The translations under genes and the position numbers were made by a program. A stretch of DNA of 64,000 bases from Geoanaerobacter pelophilus. GTDB lineage: Bacteria; Desulfobacterota; Desulfuromonadia; Geobacterales; DSM-12255. The notes below the pieces were generated by a model that saw only the letters and a list, made by a program, of their open reading frames with translations, had not been told where the DNA came from and made no database searches. Shown here piece after piece: positions 1 to 7,664 of this stretch. Position 1 is the stretch's first letter; the number at the start of each line of letters is the position of its first letter. Where the stretch lies: NCBI RefSeq assembly GCF_018476885.1, contig NZ_JAHCVJ010000009.1, positions 1 to 64,000 of the forward strand, in the 5' to 3' direction.

Positions 1-381
1 ACCGCCGAACTGGTTCAGGAGATCTCGGCCGCCAGCAAAGAACAGGACACCGGCGCCGAACAGATCAACAAAGCCATCCAGCAGCTCGACCAGGTCATCC
101 AGCAGAATGCTGCCGTAGCCGAAGAGATGGCCTCCACTGCCACCGGTCTCTCCAGCCAGGCCGACCAGCTGATCAACTCCATAGGGTTCTTCAAACTCGA
201 CATGGCCGATGTCAAGATTCAACGGCCGCAACTCAGCTCTTCCCAAGTCAAACCACTCGAGAAAGCCAAGCCTAAGCAACTGTTAGCCAACCCCGCCCAG
301 CATAAAATGGCGGTCAACGACAGCGGTTTTGGGCTGAATCTAGGTAAAGACAACCTGGACAAGGAATTTGAGAAATTCTAG
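1..381 (+). CDS. methyl-accepting chemotaxis protein, C-terminal end (partial)
   Basis: Frame 1 is open from the first base of the window to the TAG at 379-381, so the gene begins upstream. The visible 126 residues form the end of the long signalling coiled coil: Q/A/E-rich heptads followed by an [16 protein letters not shown] segment typical of the last methylation helix of MCPs. The remaining 70 residues are a flexible Lys/Pro-rich tail without a CheR-tethering pentapeptide. The protein would sit at the inner membrane (or in a cytoplasmic cluster) and control CheA through CheW. A cheW gene follows after 48 bases, which fits one chemotaxis operon. The sensor part is not visible, so the ligand is unknown. 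Confidence 0.9.
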   Translation, partial: TAELVQEISAASKEQDTGAEQINKAIQQLDQVIQQNAAVAEEMASTATGLSSQADQLINSIGFFKLDMADVKIQRPQLSSSQVKPLEKAKPKQLLANPAQHKMAVNDSGFGLNLGKDNLDKEFEKF

Positions 382-429
382 CAATTAACGGAGACTTTAC
401 TCAGAACAGAGTAGATGGGAGGCAGTTCA

Positions 430-927
430 ATGAGCATAGCCGGGATAACAGAAACCATGCAGTGTCTCACCTTCAAACTGGGCGAAGAAGTATTTGCAGT
501 CAACGTCGCCAAAGTAAGAGAGATCCTGGATTTTACCACTGTCACCAAAGTACCGCAGACGCCCGACTTCATGCGGGGTGTTATCAATCTCCGGGGTAGC
601 GTTGTGCCGGTAGTCGACATGCGGTTGAAATTCGGGATGAGCGCCACGGAAAAGACCGTGAACACCTGCATCATCGTCATGGAGATCGTTCTTGACGGCG
701 ACACCTCCATAGTCGGAGCCCTGGCAGATTCAGTGCAGGAAGTGCTGGAGCTGGAGCAGGAGCAGATCGAGCCGGCGCCGCGGATCGGGACCAAGCTCAA
801 CACCGAGTTTCTGGTAGGGATGGGCAAGCACAACGAGACCTTCATCATGATCCTCAATATCGACAAGGTCTTCACCTTTGACGAGATCGAATCGATGCAG
901 GGCGGAGGCAACCAGGCTGCTGCCTAG
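430..927 (+). CDS. cheW: CheW chemotaxis coupling protein
   Basis: This 165-residue protein is a single CheW domain. It shows the usual pattern LTFKLGEEVFAVNV near the start, the VTKVPQTPDFMRGVINLRG block, then VVPVVDMR, and a C-terminal ILNIDKVF strand. CheW bridges MCPs and the kinase CheA. I chose ATG 430 because GGGAGG at 416-421 lies 8 bases upstream; the in-frame ATG at 415 overlaps that site. It is the last gene before a strong hairpin terminator and probably shares a transcript with the receptor gene ending at 381. The length is normal for the family. Confidence 0.95.
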   Translation: MSIAGITETMQCLTFKLGEEVFAVNVAKVREILDFTTVTKVPQTPDFMRGVINLRGSVVPVVDMRLKFGMSATEKTVNTCIIVMEIVLDGDTSIVGALADSVQEVLELEQEQIEPAPRIGTKLNTEFLVGMGKHNETFIMILNIDKVFTFDEIESMQGGGNQAAA

Positions 928-1257
928 AAGAATAATACACCGCACAAACAAAAACCCCGCTCAGGCGGGGTTTTTGTTTGTGAGACTTAGCTTTACACTA
1001 TTCACTTTTACCGAAATCTCAACATTTGTTGCTTTTGCAATATGTGTTGATTCTCTTTAACTCCCCAATTAGACGTTATTGCCTTCTTTTACGATCCAGA
1101 TTAGCAAGATAAAGTTGCTCTAAATTTATTGCAGCTATTGGGTAACAGCTTGATATGAGAGATTAATTGAGAGTGTGCTCGATGGCACGGTAACTGCTTT
1201 TTATAAGTTTCCGAATGATCGGGTCATAACGAGTCAAAACTTTAAAAGGAGTAGATT
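928..1257. other. intergenic, 330 bp, terminator then AT-rich DNA
   Basis: Apart from the terminator at 943-982 I see no gene. The rest (983-1257) is AT-richer than the flanks and leads into the small ORF at 1258. No convincing -35/-10 pair or structured RNA was recognised. Confidence 0.5.
943..982 (+). terminator. rho-independent terminator after cheW
   Basis: Perfect inverted repeat: CACAAACAAAAACCCCGC, TCAG loop, then GCGGGGTTTTTGTTTGTG. The GC core is CCCCGC/GCGGGG with A and T tracts on either side, so it can act in both directions. It closes the chemotaxis genes. Confidence 0.92.
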
Positions 1258-1446
1258 ATGGATCCTAACAAATTTATAATTAAATATAAGCGTAAAAAGC
1301 CAAAGTTGCTCAACCCGATTACTGATGAGCAACAATCTAGAATCAACGACAGCATTGATCAGGCAGAAATAGCACACTTGAATCTCAATCCAACTGACCC
1401 TCGTGCCATACCTTACGTACGCCAGGCATTGTGGCTTTGGAAATAA
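1258..1446 (+). CDS. small hypothetical protein, 62 aa
   Basis: ATG 1258 is preceded by AAAAGGAGTAGATT, a good ribosome binding site 7 bases away. The product is 62 residues. It starts with a very basic stretch (KYKRKKPK) and continues into an acidic and polar helix (DEQQSRINDSIDQAEIAH), ending VRQALWLWK. There is no signal peptide or membrane segment. I recognise no family. It stands alone between the cheW terminator and the duplicated PHP gene, in the disturbed, AT-richer stretch that leads into the accessory region. It may be an accessory gene or a remnant. Confidence 0.5.
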   Translation: MDPNKFIIKYKRKKPKLLNPITDEQQSRINDSIDQAEIAHLNLNPTDPRAIPYVRQALWLWK

Positions 1447-1674
1447 ACAACTGGAAGTTTGTATTCAGCTGTCTGCCGCTGGACAGACCTTTCTCTCCGA
1501 TTTGCTGGTGGGGTGGTGTAGCAGGATTTTTCACATTGTCACCACCCCCTTGTCGAATGTTGTAGTCTGCAATTCCCTTCAAGCCTGATCATAGACAGTT
1601 ACTCTCCGCCATTTACCTTTTGTATCCCCTGGTTCGGTGGGGTTCTCGGATAGATGTGGCTTTAGAAGTGACGG

Positions 1675-3280
1675 TTTTGGATTGTCTGATATAGTAGATT
1701 TAAATAGTGAATTTAGTAACCTAGGACATACCATGCTGATCGAGATGCATTGCCATACTGCCGAGCATTCACCTTGCAGTTCGGTACCTGCAGTTGAGCT
1801 GGTCCGTCAGGTCTTTGCTAAGGGATTGCAGGGGATCGTGCTAACCGATCACCATTATCTTTGGACCGAGTCTGACTTGCGACAGCTTCGGCGCAGTTCG
1901 GAGGTGCCGGATCATTTCCTGATCCTGGCGGGACAGGAGCTGCGCAGCGCCGAAATGGGGGATGTTCTGGTGTACGGAGCAACTGAGTCTTTGGACCGCG
2001 GCACATCGCTGGCAGAAGTACGCAGGCTGTTTCCCGAGGCGGCTTTGGTTTGGGCCCACCCCTACCGGGGAACCAGGACGCCGTCGCCGGATGATCTCAT
2101 CGACCCGCTCATCGACGGGATCGAAATATTCAACACCAATCACACGGCGCGCGGCAACAGTCGGGCGCTGCAGGACTGGCACCGTTACCGCTTCACTGCC
2201 ATTGCCGGCACCGATACCCATGGCAGCGGTTATGCCGGGGTCTATCCGACGATCTTCGATCACCCGGTGACTACGGTGGTGGAACTGGCCAGGGAGATCC
2301 GGCTGGGCCGCTGCCGGCCGTTCCTGAAGGAGATCCCGCGCTCCGGCGCCCACGCACTGGTGACCGAGGTGACCATCGGCACCAAGGGCCAGGACGAACA
2401 GCGGGAACGGATCATCATCCGGGCCATTGACAGTGATCTGCGCTGGCGGAGCGCAGAACGGGCTTTTCGGATCACGCAGGTGCTGGCGGATCATGGCTTT
2501 GCCGCAGGGCGTTACCGAGTGCCGCAACCGATTGATGCCGACCCTGCCTCACGGACGCTTATCGAGCAGGGGCTACGGGGAAAATCCCTGTTTGACAAGC
2601 TTGTTTCCTCTCCTGCCGATGATTGGCAAGAATACTATGAGCTTGCCGCGCGCTGGCTGGCACGGCTCCACTCCTTGCAGGCCCGGCTGACCCCGGCGGA
2701 CGAGTTTTTGCCGCGCGAGGAGCAGCGGCTGGCGCGCTACCTGGGGCGCTTCACCGATACCGGCCACAAGCATGCCCGCAAGGTCAGCGACCTAGTGGAA
2801 CGGGTGTTGGCCGAAGAACGGCTGCTTCTGGCCAGCGGCAGTGGTATCCTGCTGCAGGGGCATGGCGATTACCACCCGAAAAACGTCTTTATCGGCCAGG
2901 ATAGCCAGGAGAACCGGTCAACCCTGTTTGTTGCCGCCATTGACTTCGAGAGCTCGCTGCTGCTGCCCCCAGCCTTTGATGTGGGATGCTTCCTGGCACA
3001 GTTTCGCAACCAGCTGTTCCATCATCCGGATATCCTGGCCGCGCTGTCCGATGAGCTTTTTTTGCAGATTTACGAGGAGGAACGTGGCGGGTTAGCGGCA
3101 GGTTTTCTCCGTCAGGTGGAACTGTTCCGGGCACGCACCAACCTGTCGATAGCCGCTTATCTGATCAAGGTGGGGATGGGGGAGAGCGAGGATCTGTGGC
3201 GGGTCCTGGTGGAAGCAGAGCAGGCACTGACCAATCTGTGACCGCCCAAGCAAATACTGGCCCAATGAGGCGTATTCAGA
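1675..3280 (+). repeat. ~1.6-kb direct repeat, copy A (PHP-phosphotransferase unit)
   Basis: This is a near-identical copy of about 39742-41350 in the same orientation, 38 kb away. It includes the short upstream block GATTGTCTG-TATAGT, the whole reading frame, and the trailing CAATGAGGC hairpin. No transposase or terminal inverted repeat flanks it. The parent is probably the other copy, because that one sits at the end of a large operon. Confidence 0.85.
1733..3241 (+). CDS. PHP-domain / aminoglycoside-phosphotransferase-like fusion protein (copy A)
   Basis: This 502-residue protein has two parts. Residues 1 to about 210 are a PHP metallo-phosphoesterase domain with the metal ligands HCH (6-8), TDHH (38-41), WAHPY and AGTDTHG. 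Residues about 250-502 are a kinase-fold phosphotransferase (APH/choline-kinase type) with the Brenner-type motif HGDYHPKN and the following IDFE metal site. The substrate is unknown. The gene is a duplicate of the one at 39803-41311: by eye about 15 of 502 residues differ, over half of them in the first 100, and there are no gaps. ATG 1733 matches the start of the other copy; the reading frame opens earlier (1637), but that part is not conserved. Homology reaches from about 1675 to about 3280, where a recombinase remnant begins without a gap. Confidence 0.85.
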   Translation: MLIEMHCHTAEHSPCSSVPAVELVRQVFAKGLQGIVLTDHHYLWTESDLRQLRRSSEVPDHFLILAGQELRSAEMGDVLVYGATESLDRGTSLAEVRRLFPEAALVWAHPYRGTRTPSPDDLIDPLIDGIEIFNTNHTARGNSRALQDWHRYRFTAIAGTDTHGSGYAGVYPTIFDHPVTTVVELAREIRLGRCRPFLKEIPRSGAHALVTEVTIGTKGQDEQRERIIIRAIDSDLRWRSAERAFRITQVLADHGFAAGRYRVPQPIDADPASRTLIEQGLRGKSLFDKLVSSPADDWQEYYELAARWLARLHSLQARLTPADEFLPREEQRLARYLGRFTDTGHKHARKVSDLVERVLAEERLLLASGSGILLQGHGDYHPKNVFIGQDSQENRSTLFVAAIDFESSLLLPPAFDVGCFLAQFRNQLFHHPDILAALSDELFLQIYEEERGGLAAGFLRQVELFRARTNLSIAAYLIKVGMGESEDLWRVLVEAEQALTNL

Positions 3281-3284
3281 CAAG

Positions 3285-4017
3285 CGGAAATCCTATCTGG
3301 AGAGGGACGGGGGCCAATCCAAGACACAACAGTCAGACAATAATCTATATTCCTAAGTCAAAAAAACTGGCCAAGGACCTTAAAGGGGAAAACGACGAAC
3401 CGCTCTCAGTCATCGGACCAGAAGGTCGGGATCATCAGATACCAGAGGAAAAGGCTCAGCTTCCCAAGAGAAGGCCAAGCAATTCCAAATACCGGAACCG
3501 AAGGAGTGGCGATAACGCCGTTCATAAGGACCGGTTTCCACATATCCCAATGCATGATGACGATGTTGCTTTAGCCGATAGCATACTTGCTGCTTTCCTG
3601 AGGCTTGATAATGACATACAACGTGAAATATTGGACCAGGTAGATTATTTTCTGTACACATTTGCGAGGACAGGCAGAATGCTGCATTTTTGGGAGGCGT
3701 CAAAGGCTCTTAAGTACATCGATGTCCTACAAAATCTTGGCGTGAGTCCTGAGACAATTCAATTGGGATATTTCCCGTACGAGAAAGAAGACCCAGCAAT
3801 TACCGAGCAGCGGAAATCAGAATGGGAGGAAATACTCGGCCTCAAGAATTGTTGGTGGGTGACAGGGAATCAAAAATACGGGCGGAGGTCTGGTATCGGC
3901 ACCATAGGGATTCAGGTAATCAGAAATCGCAAAGATAAGAGCAACGGTACTATGGCCTCGTATGGACTCCGATATGCATTTTATCTCATTGCGATCATGC
4001 ATAATGTCGGTTGAACT
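3285..4017 (+). pseudogene. detached 3' tail of the large tyrosine recombinase gene
   Basis: This 733-bp segment is homologous over its whole length, without net gaps, to 14281-15013, the last 242 codons of the large recombinase at 11663-15010. It starts at CGGAAATC and ends at TTGAACT, three bases after the shared stop codon; beyond both edges similarity stops at once. The 3' half is almost identical and the 5' half has many substitutions. The frame is still open (stop 4012-4014), but no start or ribosome site belongs to it and the recombinase catalytic domain is absent. It abuts the duplicated PHP unit directly. It is most simply the scar of a second, deleted element of the same family. Confidence 0.85.
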
Positions 4018-4237
4018 GAATTCCTTTAAAATTTATCTGCAATCGAAGATTGCTGGGGTTCTTAAAATATGACTGTAATAGGCTGTAATTGAAATGTATG
4101 ATATCTGCTAATTTTATTGCTGAATCCTGTTGGCGGAGCCAAGAAAAAGTTCTCAATATCGTCCAATAAATTGAGATTACGCATAAACAGATTTACTGGA
4201 TCGTTGAGCTTAACGACCTAAACGTGGATAAAGAGTC

Positions 4238-5008
4238 ATGAAGAAGCCATCCATAACGACTGAAACCGGTCGATACTTTTTGACCGACAGGATACGGGAA
4301 GAGGTGAACTTCTATCTGACAGAGCAAAGTCAGGGATATGCGCCTCCGGCGATACAGAAACCAGCGCCAGAAAACGCCACTATAATCAGGCTCCCTGAAC
4401 TGGATTTCTTGAATATTCCATCCTGTGATTTACTAACCGCGATTGCCAACCGTCAGAGTCACCGTAAATTCACCAAAGATTCTCTCTCGCTCGAAGAGTT
4501 GTCATTTCTGCTCTGGTCAGTTCAAGGGGTCAGGGAAAAACTCCACGAAGCCGCTGTTCTCCGTACCGTTCCTTCAGCCGGGTGCCGTCATCCCTTCGAG
4601 ACTTATCTGGCAGTGCAAAGGGTTGAAGGCCTTGAATCAGGGATTTACCGCTACCTTCCGCTAGACAACTCAATTGCATTAGTGAAACAGTTAGAAAACC
4701 TTACCTCACATCTCACCGCAGCAACTCACGGGCAGAGCTTTGCCGGGCAGTCAGCTATATGCTTCATCTGGAGCGTCATTCCGGAACGTACCGAATGGCG
4801 ATATGCCGAAGCTTCCTACAAAGTGATAGCTCTTGACGCAGGACACGCCTGTCAGAATCTTTACCTTGCCTGTGAAGCGATTGGTGCCGGTACCTGTGCC
4901 ATTGCCGCTTATAATCAGACAATTGCCGACGACCTTATCGGTGTTGATGGGAAAGATGAGTTTGTTATCTACATTGCCCCTGTTGGCAAGGTTGCACTGA
5001 ATCAGTAG
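4238..5008 (+). CDS. SagB/ThcOx-type nitroreductase-family protein
   Basis: This 256-residue protein has the FMN-dependent nitroreductase fold of the SagB/ThcOx branch. Visible marks are the NRQSHRKF block near residue 72 (the RRS-type FMN contact), SLEELSFLLWSVQG, the TVPSAGCRHPFETYL loop, and the C-terminal HACQNLYLACEAIGAGTCAIAAY region. The first 60 residues carry no signal peptide. Relatives oxidise azolines in peptide modification, but no cyclodehydratase or precursor gene is nearby, so the role here is open. ATG 4238 follows a weak AAAGAG site. It begins a co-directional group that runs to 7405, with small gaps or ATGA overlaps. Confidence 0.8.
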   Translation: MKKPSITTETGRYFLTDRIREEVNFYLTEQSQGYAPPAIQKPAPENATIIRLPELDFLNIPSCDLLTAIANRQSHRKFTKDSLSLEELSFLLWSVQGVREKLHEAAVLRTVPSAGCRHPFETYLAVQRVEGLESGIYRYLPLDNSIALVKQLENLTSHLTAATHGQSFAGQSAICFIWSVIPERTEWRYAEASYKVIALDAGHACQNLYLACEAIGAGTCAIAAYNQTIADDLIGVDGKDEFVIYIAPVGKVALNQ

Positions 5009-5036
5009 CCTGCCAAATTGAATAATGGGAGGGAAC

Positions 5037-5477
5037 ATGCAGTATCAAGTAGGGAAATCGGGAAGAATTGTTGTCGCCCGCTTTACTGACGGTGAAGATA
5101 TAATCGGTGGAGTATCCGACATCTGCCGCAAAGAAAACATTCGGGCGGCTTACTTCAGTATCGTTGGCGGCATCAGGCGGGGACGGTACGTTGTCGGGCC
5201 GGAGTCTGAAGATATGCCGCCGGTGCCGGTATGGCGTGAGTTGTCTGAAAGTCACGAAGCGACGGGGTTCGGCACCATTTTCTGGTACGAGGATCAGCCG
5301 AAATTACACTTTCATGGCTCATACGCAAAAGGCGACAGCGTCAAGGGAGGTTGCCTCCGTGAAGATAGTGAAACTTTCCTGGTGCTGGAAGTAGTCATCA
5401 CTGAAATCCTAGATGTCAATGCTGTTCGGGAGCTTGATCCAGATTCCGGCATGGTTCTCCTCACGTTACGCTCATGA
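5037..5477 (+). CDS. PPC/DUF296-domain protein
   Basis: The 146-residue product is a single PPC (plants and prokaryotes conserved, DUF296) domain: GRIVVARFTDGEDI at the start, AAYFSIVGGIRRGRYVVGP in the middle, then LHFHGSYAKGD with conserved histidines that bind metal in this family, and EVVITEI near the end. Prokaryotic members are trimeric; some bind DNA, most have no known function. ATG 5037 is supported by GGGAGG at 5029; the ATG at 5025 lies before that site. Its stop overlaps the start of the next gene (ATGA, 5474-5477), so the two are translationally coupled. Confidence 0.82.
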   Translation: MQYQVGKSGRIVVARFTDGEDIIGGVSDICRKENIRAAYFSIVGGIRRGRYVVGPESEDMPPVPVWRELSESHEATGFGTIFWYEDQPKLHFHGSYAKGDSVKGGCLREDSETFLVLEVVITEILDVNAVRELDPDSGMVLLTLRS

Positions 5478-6229
5478 CCGATCCGTTTCTCGATCATCCC
5501 GTGCTCTCAGCCAGATACTTTTACCCCTGGCCCAACCACTTTGACGACCCATTCTATGTCGATGGCACTGATTACAGGCTTGGCTGCCGGTATCGTAAAA
5601 TATCGGACGATTATCCGACGATAATCCATTTTCACGGCAACGGCGAGACAGTTGCCGATTATCTGGGTGATTTCGAGGAGCGGATTGCCGAAATGGGCGC
5701 CAACCTGTTTCTGGCAGAGTTTCGGGGTTACGGCATGTCGAGCGGTGAACCTGGACTTGTCGCCATGCTTGCAGATGTAAAACTGATAGTTGAAGCAAGC
5801 GGTGTTCCGCCTGATCAAATTATCTTATTCGGACGGTCACTCGGATCGCTGTATGCTGTTCATGGTGCATCCCTTTACCCCTATGCCGCCGGACTGATCG
5901 TTGAGAGCGGTTTGGCTGATCCATTGGAAAGAATACTGGTAAGAGTAGAACCGTATCAGCTAGGCGCAACAATGGAATCGCTGAGAACCGCAGTAGATAC
6001 TCACTTGAATCAGAAACAGAAGATACAGTCCTTCAGAGGCAGGACGCTGATCATGCATACCTGGAATGATGATCTTGTAAATGTTTCCCACGCTGAACGC
6101 CTCTATGAATGGGCTAACGAGCCGAAGGAACAGCTGATATTCGACAGGGGCGATCACAACTCCATAATGGTTGCAAACACAGATTCATATTTTAAAGCGG
6201 TTGAGAAGTTTATAAAGGAGCTGTATTGA
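5474..6229 (+). CDS. alpha/beta hydrolase (BEM46/DUF-type serine hydrolase)
   Basis: This 251-residue alpha/beta hydrolase has the oxyanion block HFHGNGE, the nucleophile elbow GRSLGS (Ser near 120), an acid in HTWNDD and the catalytic His in RGDHNS near the C-terminus. There is no signal peptide, so it acts in the cytoplasm. The fold and the FRGYGMSSGEP motif resemble BEM46/YqiK-like hydrolases; the substrate cannot be told. The start overlaps the preceding stop by ATGA. Directly after its stop the sequence continues as the middle of an ABC ATPase, so its original downstream neighbour has been lost by deletion. Confidence 0.85.
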   Translation: MTDPFLDHPVLSARYFYPWPNHFDDPFYVDGTDYRLGCRYRKISDDYPTIIHFHGNGETVADYLGDFEERIAEMGANLFLAEFRGYGMSSGEPGLVAMLADVKLIVEASGVPPDQIILFGRSLGSLYAVHGASLYPYAAGLIVESGLADPLERILVRVEPYQLGATMESLRTAVDTHLNQKQKIQSFRGRTLIMHTWNDDLVNVSHAERLYEWANEPKEQLIFDRGDHNSIMVANTDSYFKAVEKFIKELY

Positions 6230-6508
6230 TATCCCACGGCTCTCTCCGGTGGCGAAGCGCAGCGGGTAGCCATCGCCCGGGCTTTGGCCAACAAGCCTAA
6301 GGTAATTCTGGCCGATGAACCGACTGCAGCGCTGGACACCGAGAACGGGAAAAACGTTATGTCACTGTTGAAATCGCTCGCAGTTGAGAACCATTCGGCG
6401 ATTCTGGTCGTAACGCATGACCATAGAATGGTGGAAGGATTCGACCGGATTTTTCAGGTAAGCGATGGTCGTATCACTGGCGAAGAGAACAGCGATTACA
6501 ATAACTGA
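6230..6508 (+). pseudogene. ABC-transporter ATPase, 5'-truncated remnant (DevA/LolD-like)
   Basis: In frame after the hydrolase stop (TGA 6227-6229) the sequence reads [19 protein letters not shown], then [16 protein letters not shown] and VTHDHR. These are the ABC signature, Walker B, D-loop and switch histidine of a DevA/LolD/MacB-type ATPase. The Walker A half (about 130 residues) is missing and there is no proper start; a TTG at 6284 would give only 74 residues. The join to the hydrolase gene is exact to the stop codon. It is a deletion relic, not a working ATPase, and no partner permease is present. Confidence 0.85.
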
Positions 6509-6527
6509 TAGTTAAAGGATGCGATTC

Positions 6528-7118
6528 ATGAATTGGAATGAACGCTACAGCGAGCCGGGTTTTTCATACGGCACTGCACCGAATGAGTTTCTGGTATCGG
6601 TAGTAGACCGAATTCCGAACGGAAGAATTCTTTCACTGGCAGAGGGTGAAGGGCGAAACGCCGTCTATTTGGCATCGCTTGGGTATCAGGTGACCGGAGT
6701 TGACGGATCGGAAGTCGGTCTGCGTAAGGCCGCGAAACTGGCTTTAGAGCGTGGTGTTACCATAACCACGATACATGCTGATTTGAGTGCCTTTGAAATA
6801 GAACCGGAGGTGTGGGACGGAATCGTCGCCATCTATTGCCACCTGCCTTCAGCGATCCGCATTCCTTTACATCAGGCAGCTGTCAGGGGGCTGAAACCTG
6901 GCGGTGCCTTTGTATTGGAGGCGTTCAGCAAGGACCAACTCCCCTACGACACCGGAGGCCCCAAATCCCTCGACATGCTCATGTCGCTGGATGACCTGAA
7001 ACAGGAACTTGCCGGTCTGGAGTTTGTGCATGCTGTTCAAATGGAACGGGAAGTGCTGGAGGGACGGGGACATACTGGCCTGGCATCCGTAGTTCAGGTA
7101 TTGGGAATCAAGCCATGA
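6528..7118 (+). CDS. class I SAM-dependent methyltransferase (TehB-like)
   Basis: This 196-residue protein has the N-terminal WNERYSEPGFSYGTAPNEFL pattern common in TehB-like methyltransferases, motif I as ILSLAEGEGRNAVYLA (SAM-binding), the acidic motif VTGVDGSE, and a post-motif GLKPGGAFVLEAF strand. The substrate is unknown; family members act on thiopurines, tellurite or small thiols. ATG 6528 is preferred because AAAGGA at 6513-6518 lies 9 bases before it, while ATG 6519 touches that site. The gene overlaps the next start by ATGA (7115-7118). Confidence 0.85.
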   Translation: MNWNERYSEPGFSYGTAPNEFLVSVVDRIPNGRILSLAEGEGRNAVYLASLGYQVTGVDGSEVGLRKAAKLALERGVTITTIHADLSAFEIEPEVWDGIVAIYCHLPSAIRIPLHQAAVRGLKPGGAFVLEAFSKDQLPYDTGGPKSLDMLMSLDDLKQELAGLEFVHAVQMEREVLEGRGHTGLASVVQVLGIKP

Positions 7119-7405
7119 CCTATGCCGACCTGAAAGAAGCGCGCCGGGTGATGGGCTTGGGTGAGCGGGCAACCTTGAAGGAGATAAAGGCCCGACACAA
7201 GGAATTGGTGAAACAACATCACCCGGATACCGGCAATACGAATGAGTCGGAGATGATTAGACAGGTGAATGCCGCCTACCGGGTTATACTCGACTATGTT
7301 ACTGAATACCGCTTCTTCTTTGCCGAGAATGAGTTTTACGAACAGAATCCGGAAGAGCGAATCTGGCAGCAATTCGCTGATGATCCGCTGTGGGGGAAAA
7401 AATAA
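7115..7405 (+). CDS. J-domain (DnaJ-like) small protein
   Basis: The 96-residue product is essentially one J domain: helix II region TLKEIKARHKELVKQHHPDTG contains the essential HPD triad near residue 41, then helix III with MIRQVNAAYRVILDY. There is no Gly/Phe region or zinc finger. Such short J-proteins recruit DnaK to particular clients. It overlaps the methyltransferase gene and is the last gene before the terminator at 7454. Confidence 0.88.
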   Translation: MTYADLKEARRVMGLGERATLKEIKARHKELVKQHHPDTGNTNESEMIRQVNAAYRVILDYVTEYRFFFAENEFYEQNPEERIWQQFADDPLWGKK

Positions 7406-7453
7406 AGGATGGCTGGGTAGGGTTCGCTCGAATCTGAGCCTGACGACCTCAAC

Positions 7454-7492
7454 AAAAGCCCTTGCTAGCGACCAACTCCGGCAAGGGCTTTT
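7454..7492 (+). terminator. terminator after the J-protein gene
   Basis: A 12-bp perfect stem, AAAAGCCCTTGC / GCAAGGGCTTTT, with a 15-base loop, 49 bases after the stop at 7405. It ends the 4238-7405 gene group. Confidence 0.88.
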
Positions 7493-7577
7493 CTATACCA
7501 CCTCAACATAAAGTATATATTTTTTAATTCCCTGACAAAACTACTGGCTAGATGGGCAAGGAATGGGCACGAAAGAA

Positions 7578-7614
7578 AATGGGGCTAGCGACTTTCGCTA
7601 ACCCCTTGTTTTTT
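7578..7614 (-). terminator. terminator of the former tRNA-Val gene
   Basis: Inverted repeat GGGGCTAGCGA-CTT-TCGCTAACCCC (one C/A mismatch) ends two bases from the CCA end of the tRNA fragment. On the minus strand it is followed by ATTTTC; on the plus strand by TTGTTTTTT, so it may work both ways. Its position shows that DNA left of 7616 is the original downstream flank of the tRNA gene. Confidence 0.8.
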
Positions 7615-7615
7615 A

Positions 7616-7664
7616 TGGTGGGCGATACTGGGATTGAACCAGTGACTTCTACCGTGTGAAGGTA
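7616..7664 (-). tRNA. 3' fragment of tRNA-Val (anticodon CAC), attachment-site scar
   Basis: Read on the minus strand these 49 bases give TACC-TTCACAC-GGTAG (anticodon arm with CAC at the anticodon), a 5-base variable loop, the T arm ACTGG-TTCAATC-CCAGT, and the acceptor strand ATCGCCC-A-CCA. The D arm and 5' acceptor strand are missing; upstream of TACC the sequence turns into AT-rich DNA. A 3' tRNA piece beginning at the anticodon stem is the classic footprint of tyrosine-recombinase integration. The intact tRNA-Val copy expected on the minus strand further right is not in this window. Confidence 0.85.

Noticed and set aside
1841-2527. 228-aa minus-strand frame, repeated opposite the second copy at 39728-40597
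   Set aside because: It recurs only because the PHP gene is duplicated; the plus frame has intact PHP and kinase motifs.
1675-3280. Duplicated PHP unit as an insertion sequence or transposon
   Set aside because: The unit carries no transposase, no terminal inverted repeats and no target-site duplication that I can see; segmental duplication is more likely.
3250-3280. Integron attC site
   Set aside because: The hairpin lacks attC core sequences and no IntI-type integrase is present.
4238-5008. Peptide (azole) natural-product cluster around the SagB-like gene
   Set aside because: There is no cyclodehydratase (SagC/D), precursor peptide or exporter nearby; the ABC ATPase beside it is a truncated remnant.
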